NCBI GenBank assembly: GCA_000708835.1
Contig: DF237392.1
Coordinates: 1 to 64,000 of the forward strand
Origin: Klebsormidium nitens
Taxonomy: Eukaryota; Streptophyta; Klebsormidiophyceae; Klebsormidiales; Klebsormidiaceae
DNA length: 64,000 bases
Reading direction: 5' to 3'
Shown here: positions 46,101 through 58,740 of the stretch, one piece after another
How positions within the stretch are numbered: position 1 is the first letter of the stretch
Layout: each line of letters opens with the position of its first letter
Program-made: the position numbers and the translations under genes
The notes under the pieces: model-generated
The model's input: only the letters and a program-made list of their open reading frames with translations
The model's database searches: none
Told to the model about the DNA's origin: nothing

Positions 46101-49100
46101 CGGCCGAGGTACGAGCGCTCTTCCGGCGTCAGGGCGCGCTTCCGCAGGCTCTCGGTGATCGCGCTGCGGATCTCGTCCACGTATTTGTCCTTCGGCTGGC
46201 CCTTCTTCGACGGCGCTATGCGGTTCTCGTGGTCGAGCATGTAGCTAAGAAACAAAAGGTTAAAAGGTCAGTGCGGACTGAATGTATTACTGGCGCAAGC
46301 AAAACCTTTGCTTCGTTGCAGACTGGTTTGAACGGTTGTAAAAATATAGGACCACCTCCCGTGGTCGCTGGGAAGAGGGGCGACAAAGGGTTCAAGTTGA
46401 TGCGGTCTTGCCTCACAGCGATGATGTCAGCGCAAGATGAAGCTTAACGTCATCGCAGAGACGACTGAACGATCCCGGGAAGATCCGGAGTAGAGCGCCA
46501 TGGAAGCTGAACGGTCCTGATTCCAAAATCGAAAATGGTTATACGGGCCTGGGCAGAGCGACATGAACGGACAAAACAGCAGATGAAGTCGTAAGGTTCA
46601 GAAGGGCTTGATGCCCATTGTATGTCAATTTTAGCTTTGCAATCTCTTTATCGAAAGCATCTACGAGTTGGTCGAAACACCCGCCCCTGCGCAGCCATTA
46701 TAAGTGACTCACTACTTCCGTCAGAGGATGACTTTTTATGCACTTTGAAGGCGGGGTAAGGAAGGTTTAAAGGAATTTTCAAGCTTCAAGGAACGACTGT
46801 CACTCTCGCCGTTTTGAGGAGTCCAAAAACCGGATTGAAAGCAGATTTGAGCAGTCACGTTTTTGTGGTACGTCCAGGCTGCTAACTGGTATACAGTCAA
46901 CCTGAGCGAGTCAGGAAAATGTTCCCCCTTACAGAGGGATTAATTGTGCGGCGAAGGTTACCGAAGTAGGCGCAAAACGAGGTTTCTGCCCTGAACCGGC
47001 AGCTCACCTCTCAAACTCGTCGAGGTTGAGTGGGTTCCGCGTGTTGGCGAATAGCACTTTGACGGGAAGGAAGACGACCCGATTCGCCACCCTGATGAGC
47101 TTCATCACGTCCTCGAGGCTCTGGCCCTTGGGCACGTACTCTTTGGCGATGCTCGCGAGGAGCTCCCTCCGCGCCGTTTCGACCGCCTCGGGGTCCAGCA
47201 AGTCCACCTCGCCCAGTGGAAAATCTCGGTCGACCGCGCTGAACCCCCCAAGCCTGGCACAAGAATTCAGGAGGAATTTTGTTAGCTTGGGCAGTAAGCT
47301 TAGCACACGTGTGCGTCTGCTGATGTCTGCAAACACGCAGTAGTCCGGCAGCCTTGTAAGGTCTGAAATACCGTGGAGCACTGCGTGGGACCTCTCAAAA
47401 CTCGAATTCATTCGACTGAGCTCCGCACCTCGCTTGTACTTTTGAGAGAAAGCGCAGCCATTCTTGAAGGGCGCAAGAATGACCGACAATCTGGTATCCT
47501 TGGTCACATTTGGAATGCCCCATGAATGCTGCTTTAAGCTCACATGAGTACTAGTCTTGGGCCTGACTCTAATCCAAAAATGGCCCTCAGACATTGGATT
47601 GCGGAAACGTGGCGATACAACAGCCGGAGCAATGATTACGTAGCCGGCTCAAAATGGAAATTGATCACCAATTCAAGAGAATTTCGCAAGCTCACTTGCC
47701 GACCATCTCCGATCGGAACTGACGGACGAGGATCCCGTCCTTGCAGACGGCCGTGTGGCCGGCGAACACGCCCTCGTTGATGTCCCGCCGGGAGACCTTC
47801 AGCTTCTGGCTGTGCTTCATCACCAGCGCGGCGAGCTCGTGCTTGAACTGCTCGTTGTGGATGATGTCCTGGTCCACCGGCGCGCCGCGCGCGGCCGCGA
47901 TGCGCTGCCAAACCCGCCTGTGAAAGATCTTATTAGTTTTTGAACTTCAAACCGTTGGTTCTCAGCCGGCACGGAGCGCGCGGCCACAAAGCACTAGCTT
48001 TATTGCTTTAGACGAGATTCCAGATTAAATCTTAGAGAAAATGAACCCCGAATCGAGTCTGCGGCAATGGGCTTGCGCTTGAAATGATCCACCGGCGCCC
48101 ATAAGCGGCCGCGATAAGCTGCCATAACCGCTTGTAAGAAACGGAAACTTAGCAGAACAGAAAGAGCCAGCTGTTCGAGTCGCATGCGCTGCCGCGCGCC
48201 GCGCACGCCCTCCTGTACGACAAGCGTTAGCTCTCTCGAGCATTTTCGCCTCGAAAACGGATATTTACTGCTCAAGATCGGGCAAGTGTCGCGTTTGCGC
48301 GTGCTGTTGACAGGCCCGAGAAACGGAATTTTGGAAGTATAACTCAGTCTTCCAGGATTGAACACGATAGGAAACTGCCGACCTGCTACAACAGATCCTG
48401 CTTTCTGAGCTCCCCAGCTCAGACGGTTCAGAGATTAAGCAGCTAGCATGACAGCGTGATCCTCCTTTGCAGTCGCTATGGGATTCAAATCCTACATCAT
48501 CCTTGACAAGCTCGGACGCCTTGGAGACCACGAGTGCCTTGGACACTTTCCCGGTTGGAATACACAGTCCATTTATCATTCTGAAGACATGAATATCACC
48601 AAGAAAAAGAAAAGAAAAAAGTGGAAACCTGGACTCTCAGCAATGCCTAGGAGCACTCTTCGTAGTACGAATGTATCTTACTTGTAAAGCGTTTGACACG
48701 CCTGGAGAAGGACATGTACCGACTCGGGCAGGTACAGCTTCGGCAGGCGCTTGATCCCGGGCCCGTACTGGGTCGTGCAGATGCGCCCCAGCCTCTGCAG
48801 CAGCATCTCCGCGTTGGAAGCCTCGTGCTTCATGCTGATGTAGAAGTACGCGTGCGTCAGGTGAGCGCAGTGGTAGATCGTCTTGTAGGCGTTTGCGCGG
48901 TTTGCTTTCGTGCCAGCAACGGTCCTGCGGAGCAGAAACCAGGTTGTAAGGATTCCTGGAACAGACATGATGAATCGAAAAGGAAGAATATAAAGATTGG
49001 GTGCGGCGGCTCCAGACATACATAAGGAGACCTACAAATGCGGAACTGGGTTACGGTATTGAGAATTATAAGGGTCATAGAAAGATTGTCAGAGCTTGAA

Positions 49101-52100
49101 GAAATTCATTATTCAGAAGGAACCGCCTTTAAAGAAACAATCCATCTGGTGAAGTAGCTTCGACACAGCTCTGAAAAGGCCTTGGAGATCTTGTGAGCAC
49201 TTACATCATAATCAGACCTTTGACACCTCTCTTCCAGAGAGTCGGGCTCCACATAAGTTCCCACTCCAGTTGCAGAGCGTAGCAGCGGAGATCAGCTTGA
49301 AGATGACCCTGCATAGGCGACAGTAGCTTTGTAGAGAACTCTTGCACTGTCTTAATCACGGGGAGAATCTGTGTCAGCTCTGCGGACTTCGCCAAAATTG
49401 ACTTAAGCAAGAGCATCGATATCTCATAGTTCTAGATGTACCCTCCCGCTTGATGATTTCGAAGGCTGCTGAATCGGGCCACCGATGAGAGCTTTGAAAT
49501 TCCTCCCCAAAACCTCCGCAATGAGCTCTTCATTGTTTCGACCTGCAAGCTGTCGACTCACCGGAAAAAGTAGCTCGTTCGGGTGGATGGCGAGGTGCTC
49601 TAGCTGCTTCCCTCTGATGGCGCCATTGTTCGTGAGAAGCCAGCGCTGAAGCTGTTCGGGCAACGTGCGGAACAGAGCGTCCGTCCAGACCGTCTCCTGC
49701 GAGGTCAGGTCTAGTTGCCCCTGTTCGTTTAGCCCGGGTAGCACGAAGAGGCTGGGGATGCCGGCCTTTACCAGAGTTTCCGGAAAGACGTACGTCATGG
49801 CCGTCTTGCCCGCTTCTCGCTTCCCGTTGTTGTCGATCAGGGCAATCGCGGGGACTCCCTCGCGCTCGAAGTGGTCGAGACACTCGTAAGCCACCTGGAG
49901 AGGGTAAGGAGGGCTGCATCAAAGCTTCGGCCCACGTTCCAGGCGCAAGCATGAGAAGATACGTCAATTTTCCAAGGCAAACAGACTTAAAATGTCCTTT
50001 TTCCGAAAGCAGAAGTAGCTTTTGTGTGGCCTACTGAATGAAGGACTACACTTCCAGAACCCCGTATCCGGCGCACACACACGCGCGCGAATAGTAGGAC
50101 TTTACAGCAAGACGCTTGAATGTAGAATTTTCTTTTTCGACCAACTAATGTAACAGTCACACAGTGCTGACTCTTTGAAACAAAGGTGACCAGAGAATGA
50201 AAGCGGATCCTGTATACACTCACATATTACGTACTTTTGAAACATCTACCAGATTGTCAGTGAGTATCTTCCAGTGATCTGGATACGAATCGATACGAAC
50301 GCTGATCGCCGAGCCCCACAGAGGTTAGATCTCATTTCAGCGAGACGATCCAACGGAAATAAGCGCACCTGCATATGATCGCCGTGGCGCACGCTATTCA
50401 CCACCAAACCGTGCACGTGGGAGTTAGGCGGCTGCTCCTGCGCCGCCTGGATCGCCCTGTAGTCCGTCACCATGTCTGCGATCATGCGCTTTACCGCAGG
50501 GTGTTTCTCCAGCTGAAATTTCGGTTTCGTGTTTTCGGTGACGGCAAATCTGGCGTCCACGACGAGTTCGACTTCGTGGTACTGGACCGTGGCGGGATCC
50601 GCCAGGTAGGGGAGGCCGTAGTACGTGCCGGTCTCGGGGGCCAGGAGGACCACTCGGAGAGGGCGTTCGAGGGCTGTCTGCAATGGACTGCGCATGAATG
50701 AGCTCCGATCCGATTCCGTGACGCAGGCAGGGGTCAAGAAAGTGCTACTGAAACTCTCCCTTGACTGAAAGGAGGACGTAGCGCCACATTTTGGGGAGCT
50801 ATTCTTAAGCGAGGATTTTTTGCTGCTACCATGCCGCGGCTCTTGCTCAATCTCTAGATCTATGAAGGCTTTTAACCAGTCCAGGTGAGGAACCACATGA
50901 CAGTCGTCAGCATACCGAGATTAATGTACTCAACGATGCCCCAAGGGGCTTTCTGACCCTCCGTCAGAAAAGAGTACAAACTAAATGCAGCTAAGTGGTC
51001 AAAGCCTGAAGGCATTCTTACGGTACGGAGCGTTGGAAGAATTCGAACCGATAGAAATTGGAGAAGGCTAAGCATGTTGGGACCATTCAAGCTTGAACGA
51101 TCCGTTCCGGACGAAGATTCTTTGAGGTTGCGGCTCAAAATATCACCTGGAGCCCGAGCAGGGCGAACGGAGTCGCGGTGATCCCGGCGACCGCCGCCAC
51201 GCTCTCCACCAGGGGCCGCGCGCCGTCCCGGGTCCCGCGGAAGACGCCCCGGTCGAGCGCCCCGATCATCACGCGGCCGCCTTTCTGCAGGCAGAACGAC
51301 TGCCGGCAGAGGTCCCACTCGTCGAACGTGACGGAGATGGGGTACAGAAGCTTCCCCGTTTCCTGGCTGGTTGCGCGCATCAGCTGGCGGCTCTCCAGCA
51401 GGGGGGCCATCATGGCCTCAACCAAGCCCCCCTCGAAGTCGACGGTTTTTGCGACCATGTCAGCCCGGGCGCTTCGCACGACGACTTGCTGCAGGCACAG
51501 CGGGTCGTACTCGCGGTCCTCTGGAAGGTCGCGGAGCTGCAAAAGAATCGTGTACGAGTCCAATTGGTAGTTTTGAACGATAATTGGGGCTGATAAGTTT
51601 GCACGTTCTCGCCATATTGATAGATTCGAAGACACAGCAAGCAGAATAAAATGTACAGGGGCCTTGCCTTATATCTCTCCAGGGAGGACTCGACATGCTT
51701 CCTCTCTCTTATGTGGCTGTCTGAAGGCTGTCTGAGGGCTACTCCAAATTGGACAGGCAAAAAAGCTTCCCTTTCTCAGATCTCTCAGAAAGCCTTATAA
51801 AGAAAGAGATGGCAAGATTGCATCGACAAGCGAGTATCGTCAGAAGCATGTAACAGCGCATCGATTCCCTAGCTCAAACAGTCTGAAAGAACGCTGATCG
51901 AGATCCTAAGGTTTCACTTACCATCGGTATCACGTGCAGATTCCTGACGGGTATTGCCTCAAATATCGAGGTCGATGCGGGAGTCAAGGTGAGACCCAGG
52001 CCAGGTGCGGTCAAGAGCGCTCTGACGTCTTTGTTGACGTCCTCGAGCGCCGTCCAGATATTGTACCGGCTCTGAATGATGTTCCTGGCCATCGTGTAGT

Positions 52101-53443
52101 AGACGGGCAGCTGGCCGAAGATGAACCGGAGTGCCCAAACAGACTGGGCAGCAATGCGGGTCTTCCGGACTTGCATCAGTCCAAACGTCAGGCTCGAAGA
52201 ACCAGCCGCAATGTGTGACAGCTGCAAGGTCGAACAAATCCCGTCAGAATTTATATAATGACATCTCAGGCAAGTCATGAATGCAAGCTTTCTGCCAATC
52301 TGTTCCGAAACTCCCGAGTCCTGTGATCTTTCTCCCGCAAAAGCAGAGGAGAACCAGCTGATGTAAACAGCGTCGAGTTTGAATTGAAGCCATCCTTGCA
52401 AGTAAGCTCGTTTTTGTGCAGATACGGGGTAATCGTTGTTAGACCGGGGTCAATGCGGTTCATACAAAACGAACTTTGGTCGTCTGCAAGCGACTAGACG
52501 AAAGAAGTCAAAAGACCTAAAGTTCTGGTGAAGAAAGATGAGAGCGTGCGGACTGAGTGCTCACCTGCTCTGCCAGAGGCACGTTCGTGTTCACATACTT
52601 GTGAGTCACGATCCGGAGGCAGCAGCGCAGCAGGAATGGCCAGTAAGCGGGGACGTATCTGCAGATGCAGCGGTCCCCCTTGCAGTCCTCCTCAGCAACT
52701 TTCATGATCACGGCAGGGTTTCCCGAGACTTCAGGAACCACGCCTCGCTGAGGCAGGGCACAGAGGGGCATGACCGAGACCCTGTTGGTTTTCAGAGCCG
52801 GAACGAGGCTTCTCGTTACCGCACGCGCCACAAGAAATTTGCTGCCAGCTTCTGCGTGCCGGCTCTCCGTCGTCCATCCGCAGACCTTCGCTTGGTCGGA
52901 GCTGTCAAAGGCCGCGGGCGCTTTCTCGGCAGCGAGGCGGTTGCGGAGCTCGACGAACTGCTGGTGAACGGAGCTCGGGGGAGTCATGAGCTTATCATAC
53001 CCGCGCCTGAGCTTCTCAAGGACGCTCTGCAGCTTGATGAAGTCCATCGCTCCTCCGCTGTTCATGCACCCTTGCGCCTCGGCAGTCGACTCACTCGCGA
53101 TGGCGTTGGCCTGAGCTCTTATGTTTATCAGCCAGCGCTCAGCCAACATAACTTTCGGCTCTTCGATTGCGACACGAAAGGAAGTGGAGCGGGGAGCGCG
53201 CACCGTTTCCTCTTCGACAGGGTGGTCTGCCGGGCCATGTTCCTCATCTAACGGCGCTTCTCCACCTTGAGCCTTACTCTGAGGGAGAATGACCGTTGGT
53301 TCGATGAGCCGCCTCACGAGTTCAGCCCCATTTGCCAGCGAGCCCTCTGTAGACCCTGACTCCTTGGCGACTTTGGTCCCAAAGACGTGCTCCATGCTTG
53401 CGCGCGGTGCCCCTGCACGTGCAGAAATTGACTGATTAATCAT
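43132..53443 (-). CDS. Large SF2-like (Z1/giant-virus-like) helicase protein, about 14 exons
   Basis: Recognised exons: 53443-52565, 52221-51922, 51536-51147, 50677-50369, 49894 to about 49432 (see finding), 48924-48682, 47917-47696, 47253-47008, 46244-45800, 45503-45441, 45006-44758, 44323-44091, 43747-43627 and 43284-43132, ending SASE-stop. Apart from the 49.5-kb junction, all joins keep phase. Helicase-like elements in order are an atypical motif I FGLMQVRKTRIAA (residues ~306-318), a possible motif II FDEWD (~464-468), motif III GITATPF (~511-517), a second-RecA segment NSVRHGDHMQ, and motif VI-like LLQRLGRIC (exon 48924-48682). The C-terminal ~250 residues are charged and Ser-rich, with KANKANGSAEPSKSPGRR and an acidic DGESDECW. 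The start at 53,443 is the first ATG of a long open exon; 53,395 is an alternative. Substrate and role are unknown. The family link is by motif order only. Confidence 0.7.
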
Positions 53444-56400
53444 GACTCGACCTCGCTTGCGTTCTATTGACTATTACATCGTCCCGGTAGCCCTGTACAA
53501 CAGGGTTTGAACGTTCCTCTATGAGGCACTTCAGTAGCTTTCGGTGCACAATCTGTCGGAAGGTCTGACAATGCGAAACATCAGAACAGGTCTCATCTCC
53601 TTTGCTTTCTCACTGCATTCGTAGATGGATGCTGGGGGCCTTTTGAAAGTCAATCTATGATCTGATCTGCCTGATAAAACAAAGAGGTGCAGTATGTCTT
53701 TGATCTGATCAATTCTTCCTGAGTCAAGAATCAATAAAAATCACCAAGAATGAAAGCTCTGCTAGCATTTGGAAAGCTCAAAGAGAGAACGCATGTAAAG
53801 CTGGAGATTATACAGTCTACTATCGTGTATGTTTCTCTTGACCTGATTTTGTTAAGATTGAAGAGTGACATGTATAGGTGTATTTTATGTTGCTTGCCTT
53901 GACGATTCAACCTAGTTTTAACATTCTAATTTTGGCCAGTATGGACTCATTCCAAAGCGAAGCCTGTCAAAGGACCTCTAAGGAAAAGCAGGCTCCTTAT
54001 CATCAATCAAAAGTTAAAGGGCACCGGAATGTTCCAGACTCACTCGTCACCTTAGCTCTATCAAAGTCAATGCAATTGTCTAAAAGTTCAGTGCATTTAA
54101 ACACGCTTTAAACCCAACCGTGTTCTGCTTAAAGGCTTCTCATCAGACATGTCCTTATCATGCAAAAGTATGATCTCACTGATGAATTGATAGGATCTTT
54201 TCAAACAAGTTGTGATCAAAAAATTAATCTTAAGAATGAGATACTGACCGTGTCACTTAAGTTGAAGCAAACCAGAAGACCTTCAATTTGTGCTGGATCA
54301 TTGCAGGTCAATTTCAAGGTGCCAATCCTCCATTCTCTCGTCAAAACCTCCTGATAGTCCCAGAGAACTTTCGGGCAAATCGTCTCTCGTTCAAACCTCC
54401 GATCACGCTGAGGAGTTTGATGGGAGCTGATAGACCATATGTAAACCTGCAATAAACAAACTGGAATGCTGTGTCCTTTTTGTGACAGCCTTGCAACGTG
54501 ATTGTTGCGTGTCCACGTGTATTCTTGTGAAGGCTTGTCTGGAAGAGACTTGTGAGGAAAGAGATGCGATCTGAGGATTGAGAAGGCTCTGAATCATTTT
54601 GAGAAGCGAGTCAAAGGAGTTGTTCGCTTTTCTTGCTCTGCTCAAGCCGACGCGCGAGCTTGAGACGATTGTCAATCTTCTGCACCGCAGGAAAGGACGT
54701 GACAAATCAGTCAGCCAATCATTTGGCAGCGATAATACTCACCTAGGGTAGTTTCATGACATGATGGTGCAAAGTCATGACGAAGGAAGAGCTAGCCTGG
54801 CCAAGAGAATAGCTTGACAGCTAGAGTAGAACTGGCCGCAGCTTTGAGGGCTATTTTGGGAAGCCTCCTAGACAAATGTTGAACCTGAGCATGCCTGGAC
54901 GAAGCGCGAAGAACCGGCCACTTTAGGAACGGTCAGCCCTACTGATCAATAGCTTTCGTGATCAACGATGAATTGTGACCAGGACGATCAGTGGTCGACG
55001 TCGCCGGACAATATTCAATTTATACAGAACCACAAATTAGGTTGTAAACGTCTTCTCCAGCTTGCCTCTAACTTTCGACCTGCATGCAGCCTTTGATTCT
55101 GCTCGGAGGCTTCTGCCGAAGCACTAGGTTGTTTGCTTCTCGGAGGCTGGGATTTCATCCACACCCTGGAATATCACAATCTACAAAATGGCTTATCGAA
55201 CCCGGGTTGTCCCATGCAAGTAGAGTCCAACTGAAACGCGAGCCGGCACTAAGGCCGAAGATAGGCATCATCTGGCTTGCTTCTTGCGCTTACCTGATCT
55301 TTGTTTACTCAATCTTTCCTCGGCTTTCTTGAACCCGCGTGCCAAACGTAGACTTCCGGCCTAGCTTATTAGGGCGCTAAGCGGTTCCCTAGCTCTTTCA
55401 TTTTCGCCCCATGTGCATATTAACACCGCCTTCGGCTACCGCTTCAAGTTTCTGTTATCTTTTGCCGCCAGTCGCCCTCAAGGACGTCAGCAACCGCGCG
55501 CTCTCGCATTCACCATAACAACGTCGAAGGAGATGGATCCTTGCTCTCGCTTACCAACACGGGGCCCTTCTTAGAAGGACCCGCAACTGTTTCCTGCGGG
55601 TGATACCAGCAGATTGAGGGCCTACTGTAGCTTCCAGTTCTGCACCATACCTTTAGGCTAATAGGCCCTAATCCGGCATCTTCCTTTGCACAGCCGCCGA
55701 CTCGTGCTTCAAAAGGCGACCAATATCTGCTGTAAACGGGGTCCCAACCAGAGACTTGCCTGTTGACCCGCCGAAGCTGGTCGCCTCCACCGGTTAAAAT
55801 CATAAGTCGCGAAGACGGGCCAAGCGCCCGCGGGCGGCCCCGCGCAGGCGCGCGCGGGCGCCTCGAAGTCGAAGTGCTCGTCATAGCGTTCAAGTGTGGC
55901 CCTGCCTCTCCGCGCTGCGCGGGCTTGTTGCGCTCGGCACGTGGCTCACGAAGTGGGCGACTCCAACAGTCGAGGTTCGTGTGAGGGGGGCGGGCGGCGA
56001 ATAGTGAGAGTCGATGACACTGTGAGAAGATACATTGTCTGATTCCCGTCTGATGAAAAGACCAAACAGGATGTAACCTACTGTAGCAAGGAACCAAACA
56101 AGGTTCCTGATAAGAACACATTGGTCACGAGCTCAGCGACTCTCGAGCCACCTGGGGGGGCTGCCAAGTCGTCCGCCAGAGCGGCGGATACTCATATGCG
56201 TGTTCGCGCTTCGTTAAAGGGTACCATCAAGAGCCGAAAAGATGCTGCAAAGCTGAGGCAAGGCGCTCGTAACGAGCATGGGCAAGTGAAAGAGGAGCTT
56301 TGCAGCATTTAGAGGCTACCTCCGATGTCATGAAGCTTTCGACCAGTGACGCGGCTCAGAAGGTCAGACCTTGAACGGAGCACCGAGCGCTTCTGTCGCA

Positions 56401-58740
56401 GGCCTTATAAACCGGCCCGAGTTAGTAAAGGCCGCACCAATTTGACGAGGGTTTTGATTGCAAGCGCGCGTACCGCCNNNNNNNNNNNNNNNNNNNNNNN
56501 NNNNNNNNNNNNNNNNNNNNNNNNNNNNNNNNNNNNNNNNNNNNNNNNNNNNNNNNNNNNNNNNNNNNNNNNNNNNNNNNNNNNNNNNNNNNNNNNNNNN
56601 NNNNNNNNNNNNNNNNNNNNNNNNNNNNNNNNNNNNNNNNNNNNNNNNNNNNNNNNNNNNNNNNNNNNNNNNNNNNNNNNNNNNNNNNNNNNNNNNNNNN
56701 NNNNNNNNNNNNNNNNNNNNNNNNNNNNNNNNNNNNNNNNNNNNNNNNNNNNNNGGCCCGAGTGGCAGTGCGCAAATACTTCTAACACCGCCCACGTGCA
56801 GGCCCAAGGCGTGCAGCACGACTGTACGCGATCCAGCACACCGCGCGCGCACAACCATATGCTGCGCCCGTCGGCGTGACTTCTTCGGGCCCCTTGACTC
56901 CCGCGCCCAGCCCGGCCCGCGCCGCGGCTGCCCTAGCAGCCCCGACACCGGCCGTGACCGCTCCATCTATTTTCCCGGAGGTTTTTCCCTTTTTCTAACC
57001 TTCCTTCTAAAGAGGGCGTCTAACCACGTGGATCCGCGACGGCCCTTTCGCAGGATATCCTGCGCTCAGGTCGCCAAGAAATCGGTCACGTGATCCCGAA
57101 TCTAGCGACGGAGTGCGGGCGCACGAGCTACTTCGTCGCCGGGGCATTACGGATCACAGTACGACGCCCCCTTAAAAGGTATTGTGCGCAAAAGGCCACA
57201 GATTGGGTGGCGTTTGAGGCTGATCCGTCTTTGCAGGTCATTTTGCGAGTTCGCTTTCCTTATCAAGACCTTCGTCTTTTTCTGCACGTAGCCGGTGGAA
57301 TTCCGGCGGCTCTTCTCCCCGGCCGCTAAATTTCGTGAGGATGGCGTGGCGCGTTCCTCCTGATTCGGACTCGCCTGCTGTTCCCGTCGTGATTAAGTAC
57401 AAGGAATCGTCACCCGGCCACTCGGTGTTCCACCTTGGTACGAATTTGATGACCCCGGACCGTTGAAACATTAGCTGGCCAGGAGCAAGTCGCAAACGTA
57501 CTGAAGCGCTATAAAACTAGGACAGAATACAAAGTATATTGAGGATACTGAGGATAACAAACATCTCGCCTTGCGTGCTCATCTTGCGGCAAAGCTTGAC
57601 AGCTTTGGTCACTATCTGGTAACTGGTTTCGAAGTGGGAAACAGACGTCTTCGTCCTCCAACTCTTGCACTCAAGCTCAGCTCAAAACGAGTGGCCCACC
57701 GTAAATAGAAAAATATAATCGAGTCTGAACTCGAAGTGGCCAGGTGTGAGCATTTTGTCAAGCTCTAGGGCGACTGAGTTACTTAGGACGCTGTCAACAG
57801 CCTGTTCCTTTATCACGTCAGCGGCGTATCGCGTTACTTAAATGTCCTAGCAGCAATGAACATGCTCGGTGGATTCCGTATCATGACTCGCACACGAACA
57901 CATGACCCACGCGCAAGCACACAACGAGTACCAATCAGTATAGAACATGACCTTTTCGTGCCCGGCAATTCCGCCATCAAGTCCTGTCTAACTCAAGCAG
58001 TGCAGGCTTGTTGATTAGCTTCACCCCTTTAGTGCATGATACTGATAGATTGCCGAACGAAGGTACCGTAGTAACAACAATAATTCCTATCCATAAGGTT
58101 CAAGCCTATTCATTGCTGCTCATGCTGACTGAGTAAAGACCGGCGATCAATAAATTGCAATTGCGACCATGTAGCAACCGGGCCGGCGCCATACCGTATG
58201 GAAGTATAGCAACTGCGGCAGTGCCAAGGAAAGCACTTATGCGCGTACGTGCGGCGGCGGGCGCGCCGCGCGTCACGGTGCGCACAAGAGTGCATGCATG
58301 CCATAACGATATAGTCACGTTGAGCCACCCACTGAAGCCGCCCCATTCGGACGCGGCGGCGTGCGGCCCCGGCTGCTTGGGCTGGCCCGCAATCGCAGGG
58401 GGCCTAGGCTAGCAGACTGGCCCGGGCCTGCATAACGGGGGCGCGCAGCGGCAGCACCCAGTGCCAGCAGAATCTGGCCTCAGTAGTACGGTCACACGGT
58501 AGCTCATGCATAAGTACGGTAGATTGCAATACAATGAGGAGGGATCTAGTGAACCAGAGGTTATTGGGCCGGCCATGCAGGACGTCATAATCGGATATCC
58601 ACCAAGAACTTGAAGCGTGGCCTGTCACATGTCCTATTTGATTCAATGTGATAATCTTGGGACGGAATTCTGATAGGGATCCGAACTATATATTGATGTT
58701 GTCGAAGTTGAATATCCGCGTGTCCATTTACATTGACCTA
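53444..58740. other. Gene-poor interval with assembly gap
   Basis: No gene was supported over about 5.3 kb. The helicase promoter should lie just above 53,443 and the 3' UTR of the coiled-coil gene just below 58,741. Longer open frames at 55,510-56,121 (minus, 203 aa) and 57,238-57,495 (minus, 85 aa) lack recognisable motifs or splice partners. Composition changes from AT-richer (53.5-54.5 kb) to strongly GC-rich (55.8-57.0 kb) around the gap. Confidence 0.5.
56478..56754. other. Assembly gap (277 N)
   Basis: An uninterrupted run of N. The flanks are GC-rich (GCGCGCGTACCGCC on the left, GGCCCGAGTGGC on the right), which may be why the sequence failed. Open frames that cross it are artefacts. 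Confidence 1.

Noticed and set aside
55510-56121. 203-codon open frame on the minus strand
   Set aside because: No recognisable motif, no splice-consistent neighbour, and GC-rich sequence next to the gap makes long chance frames likely.
56346-57093. Several open frames across the N run
   Set aside because: They stay open only because N codons are read as unknown residues.
57238-57495. 85-codon minus-strand frame that looks somewhat protein-like
   Set aside because: No family match or upstream and downstream exon could be found; kept only as a possible orphan exon.
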